Shown here: in pieces, positions 51,874 to 60,992 of the stretch
How the letters are laid out: each line of letters starts with the position of its first letter
Numbering within the stretch: position 1 is the first letter of the stretch
Assembly (NCBI GenBank): GCA_963422775.4
Contig: CAUJSJ030000159.1
Span: 1 to 64,000, forward strand
Source of the DNA: Pelomonas sp963422775
Lineage (GTDB): Bacteria; Pseudomonadota; Gammaproteobacteria; Burkholderiales; Burkholderiaceae_C
Length of the DNA stretch: 64,000 nucleotides
Direction of reading: 5' to 3'
Made by a program: the position numbers and the translations under genes
The notes under the pieces: generated by a model
The model's input: the letters and a program-made list of their open reading frames with translations, nothing else
What the model was told of the DNA's origin: nothing
Database searches by the model: none

Positions 51874-52571
51874 GGCCGCACCAGCTCCATCGCCTGCGAG
51901 GTGTAGAAGCCGCTGGAGATGCGCTGGCAGCGGCGTGTCTCCCAGGCCAGCAGGCGGGGGTGTGCGTCCAGGCGCCGTTGCAGTTTGCGCTCGGCCACCG
52001 GCACGATGGCCGGCGAGCGGTTGCCCCGCGGGAACAGCTTGCCGGCCGCCTTGAACAGCTCCAGCGCGGGGCTGCTGGGCGCGAAGGTGAACAGCAGCGA
52101 GTGCCGGGTGCGCTGGGCCAGGCCGGCGATGACCTCGACCGCGTCGTCCGGCTCGTAGTGGATCAGCGAGTCCATGCCGACGACGTGATCGAACTTGCCG
52201 AGTGCTGGGTCCAGCATGTCGCCGGCGCGGAAGTCGATGCGGCCGCCGCTGCTGAACACCGGCTGGCGTTCACGCGCCAAGTCCACCAGCGTGGGCGACA
52301 GGTCGATGGCCAGCACCTCGGCGCCGCGCCGCGCGGCTTCCACCGCCAGGGCGCCGGTGCCGCAGCCGGCGTCCAGCAGCCGGCGGCCGCGCAGGTCCTC
52401 GGGCAGCCAGGACAGCAGCGTGGCGCGCATGCGGTCACGGCCGGCGCGCACGGTGGCGCGCACGCGGCCGACCGGTGCGTCCGACGTCAATCGCGCCCAG
52501 GCGTCGACCGCGGTGCGGTCGAAGTAGGTCTCGATCTCGCCGCGACGGTCGGTGTAGTTGGAGGTGTTCAT
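51870..52571 (-). CDS. bchM: Mg-protoporphyrin O-methyltransferase
   Basis: The 233-residue enzyme methylates the ring-III propionate of Mg-protoporphyrin using S-adenosylmethionine. The SAM-binding motif LLDAGCGTGALAVEAARRGA and the GMDSLIHYEPDDAVEVIAGL segment are typical of BchM. I use the ATG at 52571; a TTG one codon earlier is possible. It overlaps bchL by one base. Confidence 0.95.
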   Translation of the reverse strand: MNTSNYTDRRGEIETYFDRTAVDAWARLTSDAPVGRVRATVRAGRDRMRATLLSWLPEDLRGRRLLDAGCGTGALAVEAARRGAEVLAIDLSPTLVDLARERQPVFSSGGRIDFRAGDMLDPALGKFDHVVGMDSLIHYEPDDAVEVIAGLAQRTRHSLLFTFAPSSPALELFKAAGKLFPRGNRSPAIVPVAERKLQRRLDAHPRLLAWETRRCQRISSGFYTSQAMELVRP

Positions 52572-53479
52572 CAATCAAACCCAAGCAGGTCGAAGATGTC
52601 GCGGTCCTTCATCGGCACGCAGCTGTAGGGCTCGCCGCCCAGCCACAGCACGGCGGCCAGGCGCAGGTACTCGGCCTGCACCTTCTCCAGCTCGGGCGAG
52701 GGTTCCATCTCGAACAGCGTCGACTTCTTCAACCGGCTGCGGCGGATCACGTCCAGGTCCGGGAAGTGGGCCGCGAGCTTCAGGCCGATCTTGTCGTTGT
52801 ACTTGTCGATCTGGTCGGTGGCCGCGCTGCGGTTGGCGATGACGCCGCCCAGTCGCACCTTGTAGTTCTTGGCCTTCGCGCCGATGGCCTGCACGATGCG
52901 GTTCATCGCGAAGATGGAGTCGAAGTCGTTGGCGGTGACGATGAGCGCGCGGTCGGCATGCTGCAAGGGAGCTGCGAAGCCGCCGCAGACCACATCCCCC
53001 AGCACGTCGAAGATCACCACGTCGGTGTCTTCCAGCAGGTGGTGCTCCTTCAGCAGCTTGACCGTCTGGCCCACCACGTAGCCGCCGCAGCCCGTGCCCG
53101 CCGGCGGGCCACCGGCCTCCACGCACATCACGCCGTTGTAGCCCTCGAAGACGAAGTCCTCGACGCGCAGCTCCTCAGAGTGGAAGTTGACCGTCTCCAG
53201 CACGTCGATGACGGTGGGCAGCATCTTCTTGGTCAGCGTGAACGTGGAGTCATGCTTGGGATCGCAGCCGATCTGCAGCACCCGCTTGCCCAGCTTGGAG
53301 AAGGCAGCCGAGAGGTTGCTGGAGGTGGTGCTCTTGCCGATGCCGCCCTTACCGTAGATCGCAAAGCACTTGGCCGTGCCGATGCTGACGGTGGGGTCCA
53401 GCTGCACCTGCACGCTGCCGGCGCCGTCGGGGCGTCGGTTGCCGATCTCGCGGATCGGCACTTCGGTGGTGGTCATCAT
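52571..53479 (-). CDS. bchL: Light-independent protochlorophyllide reductase, iron protein
   Basis: The 302-residue NifH-like ATPase has the P-loop IYGKGGIGKST and the two cysteine ligands of the shared [4Fe-4S] cluster in PAGTGCGG and GDVVCGGFA. It passes electrons to BchN-BchB to reduce protochlorophyllide in the dark. ATG at 53479 or 53476; the bchH stop overlaps (ATGATGA). Confidence 0.97.
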   Translation of the reverse strand: MMTTTEVPIREIGNRRPDGAGSVQVQLDPTVSIGTAKCFAIYGKGGIGKSTTSSNLSAAFSKLGKRVLQIGCDPKHDSTFTLTKKMLPTVIDVLETVNFHSEELRVEDFVFEGYNGVMCVEAGGPPAGTGCGGYVVGQTVKLLKEHHLLEDTDVVIFDVLGDVVCGGFAAPLQHADRALIVTANDFDSIFAMNRIVQAIGAKAKNYKVRLGGVIANRSAATDQIDKYNDKIGLKLAAHFPDLDVIRRSRLKKSTLFEMEPSPELEKVQAEYLRLAAVLWLGGEPYSCVPMKDRDIFDLLGFD

Positions 53480-56400
53480 GCGGCTGCCTTTTCCATCGTC
53501 GGGGTCACGCCTTCGAGGCGGTCTTCCAGTTCGTCGCCGGCCTGGCGCAGGGCTTCAAGGGTGTCGGCATCGGGCTGCCAGTAGTCGCGCTCATAGGCTT
53601 CCAGCAGGCGATTGGCCACGCGTGCGGATGCCGTCGGGTTCAGCTGGGCCAGGCGCTCACGCATGGCGGGGTCGAGCATGAAGGTGGCGCTGAGCTGCTC
53701 GTAGACCCAGGGCGCCACCTGGCCGGTCGTGGCCGACCAGCCCATGGTGTTGGTCACATGCACCTCGATCTGGCGCACGCCCTCGTAGCCGTGCTTGAGC
53801 ATGCCCTCGTACCACTTGGGGTTGAGCATGCGCGTGCGGGTCTCCAGCGCCACCTGCTCGCTGAGCGTGCGCACGGCGCCGCCACCGAAGCTGTCGCGGG
53901 TCTGGTCGCCGATGTAGACCGGGGCCATCTGGGCGCCGTCACCGTCCTTGCGAACCTTGGCGCGCTTGATCGCGCGGCTGACGCCGCCCAGCGTGTCGAA
54001 GTAGGTGTCGACCGTCGTGACGCCCAGCTCCACCGAGTCGAGGTTCTGGTAGGCCAGCTGCACATCGGCCAGCACGCTCTGCAGCAGCGCGGCCTGCTGA
54101 ACCGGCCGGCCGGCGCGGCCGTAGGCAAAGCCCTTGCGGCGGCTGTAGGTCCCGGCCAGCTCGTCGCCGTCTTCCCAGCGGCTGTTGTCGATCAGGCTGT
54201 TGATGTTGGCGCCGTAGGCCCCCTCCGCATTGCCGAAGACGCGCAGCGAGGCGGTCTCCAGGTCGCCGCCATGCTGGGCCTGGAAGGCCAGCGCGTGCTG
54301 GCGGATGAAGTTCTGCTCGGGCGGCTCGTCGGCCTGCGCGGCCAGGAAGGCGGCCTCGGCCAGCAGCTTGATCTGCAGCGGCAGCAGGTCGCGGAAGATG
54401 CCCGACAGCGTGATGACCACGTCGATGCGCGGCCGGCCCAGATCGGCCAGCGGGATCAGCTCGGCACCGGCCAGGCGGCCGTAGCTGTCAAAGCGCGGCC
54501 GCGCGCCCATCAGCGCCAGCACCTGGGCGATGGGGCCGCCTTCGCTCTTCAGGTTGTCGGTGCCCCAAAGCACCATCGCGATGGACTCGGGCAGCGGGTT
54601 GCCGGCGGCCATGTGCTTGGCGAGCAGGCGCTCGGCCTGGGCCGCGCCGTCTTTGACAGCGTAGGCGCTGGGGATGCGGAAGGGGTCGAAGCCGTGCAGG
54701 TTGCGACCGGTGGGCAGCACGGCCGGCGTGCGCAGCACGTCGCCGCCGGGCGCGGGACGCAGGAAGCGGCCGTCCAGCGCGCGCAGGATGCCGTCGATCT
54801 CGCGGTCCTCGGCCATCAGCTGGTCCATCTCGCTGAGTTGCTGCAGCAGGGCCAGGTCTTCCAGATCATCGTCCGTGGTGGACATGCCGTTGGCCACCAG
54901 GGCCTCGATGACGGCACGGTCCGGCTTGACGCCGTGTGATGCCTCGGCGCATGACAGCAGCAGGTCCACCCGCTCGGCCGGGCTGGGCGCCTGGCCCACC
55001 ACATGCAGGCCGTAGGGGATCAGCGTGTACTCGACCTCCAGCACCGCCTCGCTGAGCCGCGCGATGCGGTTTTCGGCGAGGGTGCCCCAAGGTGGCGCGG
55101 CGGTGGCAAGGTCGAACTCGGCGGCCTGGGCCTGGATCATCAGGCTGAGTTCGTCGCGCTCGGCTTGCGCCTCGGGCTCCAGGCTGCGGTAGCGGGCCAG
55201 CGTCTCCTTCAGCTCGACCAGGCCCTTGTAGAGGCCGGCCTCGGCCACCGGCGGGGTCAGGTAACTGATCAGCGTGGCCGCGGCACGGCGTTTGGCAATC
55301 GTGCCCTCCGACGGGTTGTTGGAGGCGTAGAGGTAGAGGTTGGGCAGGTCGCCGATGAGGCGGTCCGGCCAGCAGCGGGCCGACATGCCGGCTTGCTTGC
55401 CCGGCATGAACTCCAGCGCGCCGTGGGTACCGAAGTGCAGCACCGCGTGGGCGGCAAAGTCCTCGCGCAGCCAGCGGTAGAAGGCCGAGAAGGCATGCGT
55501 GGGCGCGAAGCCCTGCTCGAACAGCAGGCGCATCGGGTCGCCTTCGTAGCCGAAGGCGGGCTGGATGCCGACGAACACGTTGCCGAAGCGCTCGCCCAGC
55601 ACAAAGATGTGGCTGCCGTCGCTCTGCTGTTTGCCGGGCGATGGCCCCCACTGGGCTTCGATTTCCTTCAGGTACTTCTCGCGCTTCAGGTGCTCGTTGG
55701 CGGGGATGCGGTGGTGCACGTTGGCCATCGCGCCGAAGCGGGCGGCGTTGCCGGTGATGATGCTTTCGCGCAGCGCATCGACCGACGCCGGCATGCTGAC
55801 CGTGTAGCCCTCGCGGGCCATCGCGGCCAGCGTGTTGAACAGCGACTCGAACACCGACAAGAATGCGGCCGTGCCAGTGGCGCCGGCGTTGGGCGGGAAG
55901 TTGAAGACGACGGCGGCGACGCGGCGCTCGGCGCGCTCGCTGCGGCGCAGGTCCACCAGCTTGCCCACGCGGGCGGCCAGGGCATCGGCGCGCTCGATGC
56001 AGCTGTGCATGTCGTGCGCGTCGATCTCGTTCTCGAAGCGGCAGGCGTGGCTGCAACCGGTGCAGGCGATGTGTGTGGCGTTCGCCCGGCCACCGAACAC
56101 CATCGCGCCGGTGGCGCCGTCCAGCTCGGGGATGGCCACCATGATGGTGGACTCCACCGGCAGCAGGCCGCGCGAGGAGCCGCCCCACTGGTCCAGCGTC
56201 TGGAACTCGATGGGGTGCACGGCCAGGTAGGGCACGTCCAGCGCGGCGAGGATGTCCTCGGCCGCCTTCGCGTCGTTGTACGCCGGGCCGCCCACCAGCG
56301 AGAAGCCGGTCAGCGACACCAGTGCGTCGATCTGCGTGCGGCCGTCGGGTGTGTGGAAGTAGGCGGCGATGGCCGGGCGCTGGTCCAGCCCCGTGGCGAA

Positions 56401-57249
56401 TGCCGGGATCACGCGCAGGCCGCGCGCCTCCAGCGCGGTGATGACGCCGTTGTAGTGGTCGGCGTTGCCGGCCAGCACGTAGGAGCGCATCAGCAGCAGG
56501 CCCACGGTGCCGCGGGTGCCGGTGGTGGCCACCTTGGGCAGGGCCTCCAGCGCGGTGGCCATCAGGCCCACGGCGCTGGGGTGGCTCATGCGCGGGTGGT
56601 AGAGGCCCACCTCGGGGTATTCGATGGGCTGCTGCGGCTTGGCGGTCAGGCGCAAGGCCTTGCGCGGGCCGTCGGCATAGCGCTCCACCAGCAGGCGCAC
56701 CATGTTGTCGATGTTGCCCTGCGAGCCGGCGAGCCAGTACTGCAGCGTCAGGAAATAGGCGCGCACGTCCTGCGCGGTGCCGGGGATGAAGCGCAGGATC
56801 TTGGGCAGCATGCGCAGCGTCTTCATCTGCTGGGCGCCGGCGGTTCCCTTGTTGCCATCGTCCTTGCCCGGTGGCTTGCCGCGCAGGCGCTTCAGGAAGG
56901 CCATCGCGCCGGTGGCAGGGGCCGACATGTCGAAGCGGCCCATGCGGGTCAGCTTGGTCACCTCGGCGGCGGACATGGCGCAGACCATCGCGTCGCAGTG
57001 CTCGCGGCGGGCCTTCAGGTCCGCCAGGATGGGTGTGAAATGGTCTTCCAGGAAAAGCATCGACGCGATGACGATGTCGCCCGTGGCGATGTCGGCCTTG
57101 CAGCGTGCCAGTGCCGCGGGGTTGTCGCCCCACTCGGCGGCGGCATGCACGGTCAGGCGCAGGCCGGGCAGGGCTTTGGACAGCGTCACGTGGGCGCGTT
57201 CGGTGGCGCTGGCGAGGTGGCTGTCCATGGTCACGATGACCACGTTCAT
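53476..57249 (-). CDS. bchH: Magnesium chelatase subunit H
   Basis: The 1257-residue protein is the porphyrin-binding catalytic subunit of Mg chelatase, the first committed step to bacteriochlorophyll. It shows the CobN/Mg-chelatase fold across its length, for example VHPIEFQTLDQWGGSSRGLL, the HFGTHGALEFMPGKQAGMS active-site histidines and MGWSATTGQVAPWVYEQL. I start at 57249 (MNVVIVTMDSHLAS). The in-frame extension to 57375 covers an intergenic repeat and is unlikely to be coding. Subunits D and I are not in this window. Confidence 0.97.
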   Translation of the reverse strand: MNVVIVTMDSHLASATERAHVTLSKALPGLRLTVHAAAEWGDNPAALARCKADIATGDIVIASMLFLEDHFTPILADLKARREHCDAMVCAMSAAEVTKLTRMGRFDMSAPATGAMAFLKRLRGKPPGKDDGNKGTAGAQQMKTLRMLPKILRFIPGTAQDVRAYFLTLQYWLAGSQGNIDNMVRLLVERYADGPRKALRLTAKPQQPIEYPEVGLYHPRMSHPSAVGLMATALEALPKVATTGTRGTVGLLLMRSYVLAGNADHYNGVITALEARGLRVIPAFATGLDQRPAIAAYFHTPDGRTQIDALVSLTGFSLVGGPAYNDAKAAEDILAALDVPYLAVHPIEFQTLDQWGGSSRGLLPVESTIMVAIPELDGATGAMVFGGRANATHIACTGCSHACRFENEIDAHDMHSCIERADALAARVGKLVDLRRSERAERRVAAVVFNFPPNAGATGTAAFLSVFESLFNTLAAMAREGYTVSMPASVDALRESIITGNAARFGAMANVHHRIPANEHLKREKYLKEIEAQWGPSPGKQQSDGSHIFVLGERFGNVFVGIQPAFGYEGDPMRLLFEQGFAPTHAFSAFYRWLREDFAAHAVLHFGTHGALEFMPGKQAGMSARCWPDRLIGDLPNLYLYASNNPSEGTIAKRRAAATLISYLTPPVAEAGLYKGLVELKETLARYRSLEPEAQAERDELSLMIQAQAAEFDLATAAPPWGTLAENRIARLSEAVLEVEYTLIPYGLHVVGQAPSPAERVDLLLSCAEASHGVKPDRAVIEALVANGMSTTDDDLEDLALLQQLSEMDQLMAEDREIDGILRALDGRFLRPAPGGDVLRTPAVLPTGRNLHGFDPFRIPSAYAVKDGAAQAERLLAKHMAAGNPLPESIAMVLWGTDNLKSEGGPIAQVLALMGARPRFDSYGRLAGAELIPLADLGRPRIDVVITLSGIFRDLLPLQIKLLAEAAFLAAQADEPPEQNFIRQHALAFQAQHGGDLETASLRVFGNAEGAYGANINSLIDNSRWEDGDELAGTYSRRKGFAYGRAGRPVQQAALLQSVLADVQLAYQNLDSVELGVTTVDTYFDTLGGVSRAIKRAKVRKDGDGAQMAPVYIGDQTRDSFGGGAVRTLSEQVALETRTRMLNPKWYEGMLKHGYEGVRQIEVHVTNTMGWSATTGQVAPWVYEQLSATFMLDPAMRERLAQLNPTASARVANRLLEAYERDYWQPDADTLEALRQAGDELEDRLEGVTPTMEKAAA

Positions 57250-57261
57250 GGCAGCCCGCCC

Positions 57262-57346
57262 GTGCGCGAGCGCTGGGCCGCCCCGAGCCGCGCGCGATCC
57301 CCTTGGGGGATCAGACTCGGTACCCCTGGACTGAGGGGCGCCAACT
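57262..57346. repeat. Intergenic repeat between bchB and bchH
   Basis: This segment (GGGCCGCCCCGAGC, CCCCTTGGGGGATC) is of the same family as those after rpoN and ppsR, in the opposite orientation. It spaces bchB from bchH inside an otherwise overlapping operon. Confidence 0.5.
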
Positions 57347-58921
57347 TCAACGACTGAAATGGGCTTTGGCGTCATAGAGGGTCTCTACGGTGATCACCGG
57401 CACGCTCATGCTGAGTGCATACGCCTCGGTGTTGCGGCGAGCCTTGCCGCGCACGAAGAAGGGGATCTTGCGAAGCTCCTTCTCGGCATCTGGTGCCCAC
57501 GGGGCCGGGATCGCGGCTGGCGGGCTTTCTTCGTTGTGTTGTGTTGGCACTTCGATCAGCGCGGGTGCTGTCGAAGCCTTGTTCGCAGGACCGCCCAGGT
57601 GCGACGGCGCGGCATCCTCGTGGAATTCGAAGTCGCCCCGGAACATGCCGATCAGGTGCTCCTCCAGGCCCATCATCAGCGGGTGGACCCAGGTGTCGAA
57701 CAGCACGTTGGCGCCCTCGAAGCCCATCTGCGGCGAGTAGCGCGCGGGGAAGTCCTGCACATGCACCGGCGCCGAGATCACCGCGCATGGCAGGCCCAGG
57801 CGTTTGGCGATGTGGCGCTCCATCTGCGTGCCCAGCACCAGCTCGGGGCCGGCGGCGCTGATGGCGGCTTCCACCTCCAGGTAGTCGTCGCTGATCAGCG
57901 GCTCGACGCCGTACAGCGCGGCGGCCTCGCGCACATCGCGGGCGAACTCGCGGCTGTAGGTGCCCAGGCCGACGACCTTGAAGCCGAACTCGCTCGCGGC
58001 GACGCGGGCGGCGGCGATGGCGTGGGTGGCGTCGCCGAAAACGAAGACGCGCTTGCCGGTCAGGTAGTTGGAGTCCACCGACTTGGCGTACCAGGGCGAG
58101 CGGGACTGTGCCGAGGCCGCGGCGACGTCGGGGTCGATGCCGGCGAGTGCCGCGACTTCCCGGATGAACTCGTGGGTGGCCGTCGCGCCGATGGGAATGG
58201 TCTTGGTGGCGGGCAGGCCGAGGTTGCGCGTCATCCAGCTGGCCGCCTGGTGAGCCACCTCGGGGTAGAGCACGACGTTGAAGTCGGCATCCGCCAGCCG
58301 GGCCAGGTCGGCGGGTGAGGCGTCCAGCGGCGCAGTCACGTTGACCGTCACGCCGATCAGTTCCAGCAGCTGACGGATCTCGCGCACGTCGTCGCGGTGG
58401 CGAAAGCCCAGGGCGGTCGGGCCGAGGAGGTTGCAGCGCGGCCGGGCTCCCTGATTGCCCTTCACGCGGGGCTCGGTCGGCTTGACCGCCAGGTGTCGCA
58501 CCAACTGGTAGAAGGTCTCGGCCGCGCCCCAGTTCTCCTTCTTCTGGTAGGCCGGCAGCTCGAGCGGTATCACCGGCACAGGCAGGTTGAGGGCTTGGGT
58601 CAGGCCGCCGGGGTCGTCCTGGATCAACTCGGCGGTGCAGGAGGCGCCCACCAGCAGGGCCTGTGGCTTGAAGCGCGCGTAGGCGTCGCGGGCGGCGTCC
58701 TTGAAGAGCTGGGCCGTGTCACCGCCCAGGTCGCGGGCCTGGAAGCTGGTGTAGGTGACCGGCGGGCGCTTGTTGGAGCGCTCGATCATCGTGAACAGCA
58801 GGTCGGCGTAGGTGTCGCCCTGAGGCGCGTGCAGCACGTAGTGGACGTCGCGCATGGCCGTGGCGATGCGCATCGCGCCGACGTGGGGCGGGCCTTCGTA
58901 GGTCCAGAGCGTCAATTGCAT
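57347..58921 (-). CDS. bchB: Light-independent protochlorophyllide reductase subunit B
   Basis: The 524-residue protein forms the catalytic NB component with BchN. It begins MQLTLWTYEGPPHVGAMRIA, and its fourth cluster ligand is the Asp in TAMRDVHYVLHAP, which replaces a Cys in this family. GASCTAELIQDDPGG follows. The proline/alanine-rich stretch near residue 460 precedes the conserved C-terminal PFFVRGKARRNTEAYA. Confidence 0.97.
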   Translation of the reverse strand: MQLTLWTYEGPPHVGAMRIATAMRDVHYVLHAPQGDTYADLLFTMIERSNKRPPVTYTSFQARDLGGDTAQLFKDAARDAYARFKPQALLVGASCTAELIQDDPGGLTQALNLPVPVIPLELPAYQKKENWGAAETFYQLVRHLAVKPTEPRVKGNQGARPRCNLLGPTALGFRHRDDVREIRQLLELIGVTVNVTAPLDASPADLARLADADFNVVLYPEVAHQAASWMTRNLGLPATKTIPIGATATHEFIREVAALAGIDPDVAAASAQSRSPWYAKSVDSNYLTGKRVFVFGDATHAIAAARVAASEFGFKVVGLGTYSREFARDVREAAALYGVEPLISDDYLEVEAAISAAGPELVLGTQMERHIAKRLGLPCAVISAPVHVQDFPARYSPQMGFEGANVLFDTWVHPLMMGLEEHLIGMFRGDFEFHEDAAPSHLGGPANKASTAPALIEVPTQHNEESPPAAIPAPWAPDAEKELRKIPFFVRGKARRNTEAYALSMSVPVITVETLYDAKAHFSR

Positions 58922-58922
58922 G

Positions 58923-60206
58923 TCAAGCCGCCAGCAGCGTGCGCCGCGTCAGGGGGCGGGTGAACAAGCCCGCGAGATCGCCGGCCTGCTCGAAGCCCTG
59001 GATGGGCGTGAACACCAGCTCGATGGACCACTTGGTCGTGAAGCCCTCGGCCTCCAGCGGGTTGGCCAGCCCCAGGCCGCAGACGACCATGTCGGGTGCC
59101 GCCGCGCGGCAGCGGCCCAGCTGCTTTTCGACGTCCTGGCCTTCGGACAGCTGCGTGCCGGCCGGCAGCCAGGCCAGCTCCTGGGCCAGGTGCTGGCGGT
59201 GCAGGTAGGGTGAGCCCACCTCGGTCAGCCGCATGCCCAGCTCGCGGGACAGGAAGCGCGCCAGCGGCACTTCCAGCTGCGAGTCGGGGAAGAAGAAGAT
59301 GCTTTTGCCAGTCAGCGACACGCGGTGCGCAGCCAGTGCAGCTTCAGCACGCTTGCGGGCGGGGGCGATGGCTTGCTCGACCACATCGGCCGGCACACCC
59401 ATCGCGGCGCCGGCGGCCTGCATCCACGCGGCGCTGCCTTCGGCGCCGAGCGGGAAGGGGCTGGACACCCTCGTGGCGCCGCGCGACTCCAGCGCCTTGG
59501 CGGTGTCGCCCAGGAAAGGCTGGGCGAGCAGGAAGCGCGTCTGCCGGCCGACGGCGGGCAGGGCGGTCGAGCTGCGCGACGGGAAGAAGGCGAAGCGCTT
59601 CAGGCCCATGGCGGTGAAGAGGCGGCTGAACTGGTCTTCCACCACGTCGGCCAGCGCCCCGACGATCAGCAACTCGGGCTCGTACTGCTGGGTGGAGATC
59701 GGCAGCACGGGCACCAGCGCTGCCAGGCACGCGTCCTCGCCCTGGGTGAAGGTGGTCTCGATGCCGCTACCGGAGTAGTTCAGCACCCGCACCTGCGGCA
59801 TGAATTCCTGGCTCAGCCGGGCGGCGGCGCGGGAGAGGTCCAGCTTGATGACCTCCGACGGGCAGGAGCCGACCAGGAAGAGCAGGCGGATGTCGGGGCG
59901 GCGCTCCAACAGGCGCTTGACCACGCGGTCGAGTTCGTCCTGTGCATCGGCCAGACCGGCGAGATCGCGCTCGTCGAGGATGGCCGTTGCGAAGCGCGGC
60001 TCGGCAAAGATCATCACGCCGGCGGCCGACTGGATCAGGTGGGCGCAGGTGCGCGAGCCCACCACCAGGAAGAAGGCGTCCTGCATCTTGCGGTGCAGCC
60101 AGATGATGCCGGTCAGGCCGCAGAACACCTCGCGCTGGCCGCGCTCCATCAGCACGGGTGAGTCCGTGCAGCCGGCGTCGGCGTGGATGGGAATCACGGC
60201 GCTCAT
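58923..60206 (-). CDS. bchN: Light-independent protochlorophyllide reductase subunit N
   Basis: The 427-residue NifD-like subunit has the three cluster cysteines in VFCGLTG, GSRTCAHLIQSAAGV and GSCPSEVIKLDLSRAA. It pairs with BchB. The start overlaps the bchF stop (ATGA), and the stop is one base from bchB. Confidence 0.97.
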   Translation of the reverse strand: MSAVIPIHADAGCTDSPVLMERGQREVFCGLTGIIWLHRKMQDAFFLVVGSRTCAHLIQSAAGVMIFAEPRFATAILDERDLAGLADAQDELDRVVKRLLERRPDIRLLFLVGSCPSEVIKLDLSRAAARLSQEFMPQVRVLNYSGSGIETTFTQGEDACLAALVPVLPISTQQYEPELLIVGALADVVEDQFSRLFTAMGLKRFAFFPSRSSTALPAVGRQTRFLLAQPFLGDTAKALESRGATRVSSPFPLGAEGSAAWMQAAGAAMGVPADVVEQAIAPARKRAEAALAAHRVSLTGKSIFFFPDSQLEVPLARFLSRELGMRLTEVGSPYLHRQHLAQELAWLPAGTQLSEGQDVEKQLGRCRAAAPDMVVCGLGLANPLEAEGFTTKWSIELVFTPIQGFEQAGDLAGLFTRPLTRRTLLAA

Positions 60207-60745
60207 GCCGTTGCTCCCGCGGCCAGGCTGGCCGCGTGATCAAGCCGAGCGGCGCGCAGCTTCAGGATGAACTGGGTCGCGTTGATGGCGTAGCTGGCGT
60301 AGGCCGCCAGCGCCAGCCACATCTGCTGCGGCGTGCTGAGCCAGCCGGTGAACCAGGCCACCACGTAGGCGGTGTGCAGGGCCAGCACCAGCATGCTGAA
60401 CATGTCTTCCCAGTAGAAGGCGGGGGCGAACAGCCAGCGGTCGAAAACCACCTTTTCCCAGATGCAGCCGGTGATCATGATGGTGTACAGCGTCAGCGTC
60501 TTGGCCAGCACCGACAGCGCGGCGGACTGCTCGCCCTGTCCCGTCGCAAGGAAGCGCAGCACCAGCCCCAGGCTGACCAGGAACACGACGAACTGCACCG
60601 GGGCCAGCACGCCCTGGATCAGGGTCCAGACGCTGGCATCGCGGCGGGCTCGCTCCTGCGGGGTGTACAGCGGGGCGCGGGCGGGGCGCGAGCTGGGCGC
60701 GAACTGGGCCTCGGAGGCGGCGGGCGAGGCGGCTTGGTTCGGCAT
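60203..60745 (-). CDS. bchF: 3-vinyl bacteriochlorophyllide hydratase
   Basis: The 180-residue membrane enzyme adds water to the C3 vinyl group. It has four helices (APVQFVVFLVSLGLVLRFLA, LYTIMITGCIWEKVVFDRWL, EDMFSMLVLALHTAYVVAW and a last one) and the conserved YTPQERARRDASVWTLIQG entry. It is the first gene of the operon. Two PpsR-type operators lie 30 and 132 bases upstream. Confidence 0.94.
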   Translation of the reverse strand: MPNQAASPAASEAQFAPSSRPARAPLYTPQERARRDASVWTLIQGVLAPVQFVVFLVSLGLVLRFLATGQGEQSAALSVLAKTLTLYTIMITGCIWEKVVFDRWLFAPAFYWEDMFSMLVLALHTAYVVAWFTGWLSTPQQMWLALAAYASYAINATQFILKLRAARLDHAASLAAGATA

Positions 60746-60774
60746 GGGGCGAATCTAGGCCCGCGATTTCCGAC

Positions 60775-60792
60775 TGTCAATCGGAATTGACG
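60775..60792. promoter_or_regulatory. PpsR/CrtJ-type operator, proximal to bchF
   Basis: TGTC-N10-GACG, one base short of the TGTN12ACA palindrome. It lies 30 bases upstream of bchF in an AT-richer region. Confidence 0.65.
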
Positions 60793-60876
60793 TAAACAAA
60801 ACTAGACATTTCTTGTTCAATCGGGAAAATCAGCTTGACGCGAGCCAAGACGACGCCGACATTGCTTCAAGCAGTC

Positions 60877-60894
60877 TGTCAACGCAAGCTGACT
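60877..60894. promoter_or_regulatory. PpsR/CrtJ-type operator, between bchF and ppaA
   Basis: TGTC-N10-GACT, 102 bases from the proximal site and 99 bases before ppaA. Paired sites of this kind often bind PpsR cooperatively. Confidence 0.5.
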
Positions 60895-60992
60895 GAGCCT
60901 GTCGCAGTCCTCAACAAGAACGCAGTTCAAGCGAAACAAAACGGTTAGCAGTAGCGATTTCTGACGCTGCCCAGCGCCGAGGACCGGAGCCG

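Noticed and set aside
57250..57375. N-terminal extension of bchH by 42 codons
   Set aside because: The stretch coincides with an intergenic repeat and lacks similarity to Mg-chelatase H; the family start is at 57249.
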